Assembly (NCBI GenBank): GCA_937888715.1
Contig: CALARU010000312.1
Span: 1 to 64,000, forward strand
Length of the DNA stretch: 64,000 bases
Source: an uncultured Planctomycetaceae bacterium
Lineage (GTDB): Bacteria > Planctomycetota > Planctomycetia > Gemmatales > Gemmataceae
Direction of reading: 5' to 3'
Both the position numbers and the translations under genes were made by a program. Shown here in pieces: positions 60,699-64,000 of the stretch (within the stretch, counting starts at the first letter, position 1; each line of letters opens with the position of its first letter). Under the pieces are notes generated by a model. That model was not told where the DNA came from. It did not search any database and saw nothing but the letters and a program-made list of their open reading frames with translations.

Positions 60699-61123
60699 CA
60701 GAATAACTCCGATGCTTTAGGTTTAGGTAGTTGGATAAAAGCTGGGCCGAATGCTTCGGGTAGTAAATCGCTCAACCGATAAAATTTCGTTTCGCCTGAA
60801 AGATTTACAACCCAGAGTTCAAGGTTTGGTGCGAACTCGAAAAGGAATTGCCTGCAAGCACCACATGGTGGGCAGGGCGTTTCAGAATTTGCAGCAATCA
60901 CCATTTGCGTGAAAGTTCGAATCCCAGCAGCAACTGCAGTACAAACCGTTGTTCGCTCCGCGCAAAGGGTAAGCCCGTAGCTTGCATTTTCAACATTGCA
61001 TCCGGAAAATAGTTCACCAAAAGAACCTCGCAAAGCTGCACCAACCTTGAACCCGGAATAGGGAGCATAGGCTTTTTGTCTGGCTAATATCGCTGCTGAT
61101 AGTAAGTCTTCGGGTGGTTTCAT
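60698..61123 (-). CDS. cdd: Cytidine deaminase
   Basis: Deaminates cytidine and deoxycytidine to uridine and deoxyuridine. Zinc motifs are NVENASYGLTLCAERT and PCPPCGACRQF. The length of 141 aa fits the small tetrameric type. It lies 39 bases after the phosphorylase gene and overlaps the esterase start by one base. Confidence 0.95.
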   Translation of the reverse strand: MKPPEDLLSAAILARQKAYAPYSGFKVGAALRGSFGELFSGCNVENASYGLTLCAERTTVCTAVAAGIRTFTQMVIAANSETPCPPCGACRQFLFEFAPNLELWVVNLSGETKFYRLSDLLPEAFGPAFIQLPKPKASELF

Positions 61124-61162
61124 GGGTTTCTCTAAATCTCGTTAGTTCATTAATAACATGCA

Positions 61163-62467
61163 CTAAAGGATTTCTTCAAGTATCAACCCATTTTCTTTTT
61201 GTGGTTGCTCATCAATCACCAAGGCATGGAGGCAAAGCTCTGATGCTTTTTCCAATCCTTTGCCATTCCTATGCCTGATTTCCATGATGATATCACCTTT
61301 ATGCACTTTACAGGAAGGCTTACGATGCAAAATAATTCCAACACCTGCGTCTACCGAAGCTTCAGCTTTGTCGCGCCCAGCACCAAGATGGCATGCAGCC
61401 CACCCAAGTTTGCAGGCATCGATGGCATTAAGCCAACCAGATTCGCAAGCTTTAATCTCATGAACCCCAGCAGAGATATCAAGCAGATTTGGATTATTGA
61501 TAACTCTAGGATCGCCTCCCTGGGCTTCGATAAGGGCTTCAAATTTTGCAAGCCCTTCACCTGATTCAAGTTTATTTCGCACCAACTCAGTTGCCTGATC
61601 AATGTCAGGTCGGATGCCCCCCATTTGCACCATCCTCGCAGCAAGATTAACTGCAAGCTCCGTGGTGTCTGCAGGGCCACTTCCTTTTAGAATTTCAATG
61701 CACTCCTGAATTTCTAGTGCGTTTCCAATTTTGTAACCCAAAGGAGAGTCCATGTTGGTGATAATCGCTTGGCATTGGATGCCAGACTTGCGAGCAGTGT
61801 TGACGATTGCCTTTGCTAATTTTCTTGCCTTATCGAGTTCCGGCATGAAAGCTCCCATGCCTGTTTTAACATCCATAATAAGCCCTTGAATACCTTCTGC
61901 AATTTTTTTGCTAAGGATGGATGCGGTTATCAGGGGAATGGATTCAACCGTTGCAGTAACATCACGAAGAGAATAAAGAATGCGATCTGCGGGCGCAATT
62001 TCGCTGGTCTGGCCAATCATTGCGATCCCTAGAGTGCGCAATATTTTATCGAAGGAGTTAAGATCTAGACGAACATTAAACCCCGGGATCGATTCGAGTT
62101 TATCAAGCGTGCCCCCGGTATGGCCAAGCCCGCGCCCTGAAATCATGGGAACATAAACACCACACGCTGCAGCAAGTGGCCCAAGAATGATGGAGGTTTT
62201 GTCGCCCACGCCCCCGGTACTGTGCTTGTCGATCACAGGGCCAGGGAGATCGGGCCAGGAAAGGATTTTTCCAGAACTAGCCATGAGTTGGGTGAGATTT
62301 GAGGTTTCGCGTGTGGTCATGCCTTCGAAAAAAATAGCCATTAACATTGCTGATAGCTGGTATTCGGGCCATGTACCCTTAGCCGCCCCGGTGACAAAGC
62401 TTTTAAGTTCAGATTCCGAAAGAGTAAACCCCTCTCTCTTTTTTCTGATAAGTTCCGGGATAAGCAT
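61163..62467 (-). CDS. Thymidine/pyrimidine-nucleoside phosphorylase
   Basis: Splits pyrimidine nucleosides to base and (deoxy)ribose-1-phosphate. KHSTGGVGDKTS is the phosphate-binding signature, and SGRGLGHTGGTLDKLES follows. The length of 434 aa fits DeoA/Pdp. First of a phosphorylase-cdd-esterase operon. The difference between thymidine and general pyrimidine specificity is not decided by what I see. Confidence 0.95.
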   Translation of the reverse strand: MLIPELIRKKREGFTLSESELKSFVTGAAKGTWPEYQLSAMLMAIFFEGMTTRETSNLTQLMASSGKILSWPDLPGPVIDKHSTGGVGDKTSIILGPLAAACGVYVPMISGRGLGHTGGTLDKLESIPGFNVRLDLNSFDKILRTLGIAMIGQTSEIAPADRILYSLRDVTATVESIPLITASILSKKIAEGIQGLIMDVKTGMGAFMPELDKARKLAKAIVNTARKSGIQCQAIITNMDSPLGYKIGNALEIQECIEILKGSGPADTTELAVNLAARMVQMGGIRPDIDQATELVRNKLESGEGLAKFEALIEAQGGDPRVINNPNLLDISAGVHEIKACESGWLNAIDACKLGWAACHLGAGRDKAEASVDAGVGIILHRKPSCKVHKGDIIMEIRHRNGKGLEKASELCLHALVIDEQPQKENGLILEEIL

Positions 62468-62580
62468 TCTTTAAAATCCTTCCATTAAAAATGGCAAGCC
62501 CGTGTTTATTATTATTCAGTAAAGAGGTATCATCGTAACTTGAAGAGGAAATTAAAGCGATCTCCAAACGGATGTAAATC

Positions 62581-63948
62581 ATGGAACCTGGCATAGTAGT
62601 TAAAAAAAACAAAGTACTGGAAGTAATATATTTTCTTACCGAATCGATTCCCACCTTGTTGGTAAGTGCGGGGTTGTTGGGTATTGGATATTGGGGCGCC
62701 ACCACCGAATGGACATTTAAATTTCCGGGCAGTGCGGAGTCAGAAAATAAAAGCCAGGAAGAATCAAAAGAAGCTGACGCTTCTCTTTGGAAGGTGGAGG
62801 GGGGTGTAGATAAGACAAACCCTTACGAAAAAGCAACTCTTACTGCGCCAAGCAAAGAAGTATTGGATCTTTCCGAATTGGGATTCCTAACAATTGAATC
62901 GCAAGCTCTTATTCAAACCATTTCTGGGACGGGGTACATTGAATTTGATTCGCTCAGAAAGGGTAGCATCAGCTCTAAGGCTCCTGGTGTGGTATCTCGG
63001 ATTTTGAAAAAGCAGGGGGATAAAGTTTTGAAAGGTGAAACGATTGCACTCATTGATTCTCCTGATGTAGGTAAAGCCAAAACAGATTTTATGCAATCAC
63101 TGGTGCTGAAGGATAACCGGAAAAAATCCATGGAACGGGGCCAGTTAGCAGCGGCAGTCATCCCGGAAAGGCAGATTCGAGAATTGGAAATGGTATTCAG
63201 GGAAATCGAAATCAAGCTGCTTGCTGATTTGCAGACACTCATCAATTTTGGATTTACTATTGAAACGATGGATTATAAAAACCTTTCTGATGCAGATATC
63301 TTTAAAAAGATTTGCGAAATCGGTATCCCAGAATCCATTATCAAGGAGCACAAAGGTTCGCTCTCTGCTAATCTGCTTCCCCTAAAAGCCCCTTTCGATG
63401 GCCAGATTATTGCCGTGATTAAAGGCTTAGGTGAAAATGTTGGCCCCGCAGATGCCCAGTGCATTCTGGCAGATGCTTCCAAACTTGTCCTGATTTTTAA
63501 TCTTCCCTTGGAAGCAGTTCAGTTGGTGAAGGTTGGTCAAGATTTTCGATTCAAGGCGGAACTTGTTGAAGACCAGATCATCACGGGGAAAATAGATTGG
63601 GTCTCACCCGAGCTTGATGATAAAACCCACACGGTAAAGGTGCGTGCTTCTTTTGCCAACCCTGATGGAAAGGTACGCCCAAATACTTTTGGAAAAGGCG
63701 ATATTCAAGTCGGGAAACAAGCGAAAGCAATAATTGTCCCAGATTCCTGTATTCAATACATGAGTAACAAACCTTTTGTTTTTGTCCGATTGGATGACCT
63801 TTCGTTTCAAGCAAAAGCAGTGGAGCTTGGGATTCGCAATGGTGATAAAATGCAAATCACCAAAGGTCTTTTAGCGGGCGAAACGGTTGTCTTTACTGGT
63901 TCGAACATGTTGCGCGCAGAGCTTCTCTCGAAACTAGAAGTGCAGTAA
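62581..63948 (+). CDS. RND efflux periplasmic adaptor subunit (CusB-like)
   Basis: A 455-aa membrane-fusion protein. A hydrophobic N-terminal anchor (TLLVSAGLLGIGYWGA) is followed by a linker, a barrel/lipoyl domain (APGVVSRILKKQGDKVLKGE), a coiled coil (about 160-250), LKAPFDGQIIAVIKGLGENV, and a C-terminal beta domain (VPDSCIQYMSNKPFVFVRLD). It links an inner-membrane RND pump to an outer-membrane channel. The pump gene begins 23 bases downstream. Metal or drug specificity is unknown. Confidence 0.92.
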   Translation: MEPGIVVKKNKVLEVIYFLTESIPTLLVSAGLLGIGYWGATTEWTFKFPGSAESENKSQEESKEADASLWKVEGGVDKTNPYEKATLTAPSKEVLDLSELGFLTIESQALIQTISGTGYIEFDSLRKGSISSKAPGVVSRILKKQGDKVLKGETIALIDSPDVGKAKTDFMQSLVLKDNRKKSMERGQLAAAVIPERQIRELEMVFREIEIKLLADLQTLINFGFTIETMDYKNLSDADIFKKICEIGIPESIIKEHKGSLSANLLPLKAPFDGQIIAVIKGLGENVGPADAQCILADASKLVLIFNLPLEAVQLVKVGQDFRFKAELVEDQIITGKIDWVSPELDDKTHTVKVRASFANPDGKVRPNTFGKGDIQVGKQAKAIIVPDSCIQYMSNKPFVFVRLDDLSFQAKAVELGIRNGDKMQITKGLLAGETVVFTGSNMLRAELLSKLEVQ

Positions 63949-63971
63949 TTTAATAATTTAGGCGCAAAAAA

Positions 63972-64000
63972 ATGATTGATGTAATTCTTAAACTTTCGCT
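63972..64000 (+). CDS. Start of an RND efflux pump gene (3' partial)
   Basis: ATG at 63972 begins MIDVILKLS, the usual opening of CusA/AcrB-type heavy-metal RND pumps. It continues past the window. Only nine codons are seen, so the call rests mainly on its place right after an RND adaptor gene. Confidence 0.6.

Overview
The window looks like chromosomal DNA of a planctomycete, most likely of the Gemmatales/Gemmataceae type. This is inferred from gene content, with no database search. The markers are two DUF1501 proteins, a long HEAT-repeat protein, a very long Ser/Thr kinase with a beta-helix-like extension, a GYF-2/DUF4282 protein, a Lys/Ala-rich mini-protein, and genes for the tetrahydromethanopterin (H4MPT)-linked C1 pathway in an otherwise ordinary bacterial background. 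Composition is AT-leaning by eye. I see no tRNA, rRNA, CRISPR array, insertion sequence or prophage. Genes are densely packed, and several convergent pairs touch or overlap at their 3' ends.

Layout. 1-9 kb: a 5'-truncated HEAT/pseudo-receiver protein, a histone-deacetylase-family enzyme, and C1 locus 1 (FwdD-like, FhcB, FhcA), followed by a PII protein, a NUDIX hydrolase, a mini-receiver and a MarR regulator. 9-19 kb: a CPA2 antiporter, a fatty acid desaturase, a DevBCA-like exporter with a membrane-anchored PLD/Nuc protein, asparagine synthase and an SDR. 19-27 kb: epimerase, pyrF, a multihaem cytochrome, then a three-gene XPB-helicase cassette. 27-38 kb: DUF4282 and DUF4177 proteins, a GAF-GAF-PAS nucleotide cyclase, two DUF1501 proteins, thioredoxin-TPR, rhomboid, sucCD, an M20 peptidase and a small basic protein closed by a strong terminator. 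38-52 kb: giant kinase, U32/RlhA-like protein, a lectin-fold protein, hemC, HIT, TPM-domain protein, hslVU, an unusual alpha/beta hydrolase and a lipoprotein. 53-64 kb: RNase Z-like protein, C1 locus 2 (DUF447 and beta-RFAP synthase), a hydroxyacid dehydrogenase, pxpC/pxpA with mog, an iron alcohol dehydrogenase, a nucleoside-salvage operon (deoA-cdd-esterase), and the start of an RND efflux operon.

How the genes connect. FhcA/FhcB with the FwdD-like subunit form part of the formyl-methanofuran hydrolase/transferase machinery. Beta-RFAP synthase makes the H4MPT precursor, and Mog supplies the molybdopterin chemistry that a Mo/W-type FhcB-like fold would need. FhcC, FhcD, Mch and MtdB/C are not in the window. 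The most distinctive system is the XPB-like helicase, an 80-aa protein and a 734-aa Helicase_C_3-type protein. By eye the 80-aa protein matches the C-terminus of the 734-aa protein without gaps, so the three may form one DNA-processing unit.
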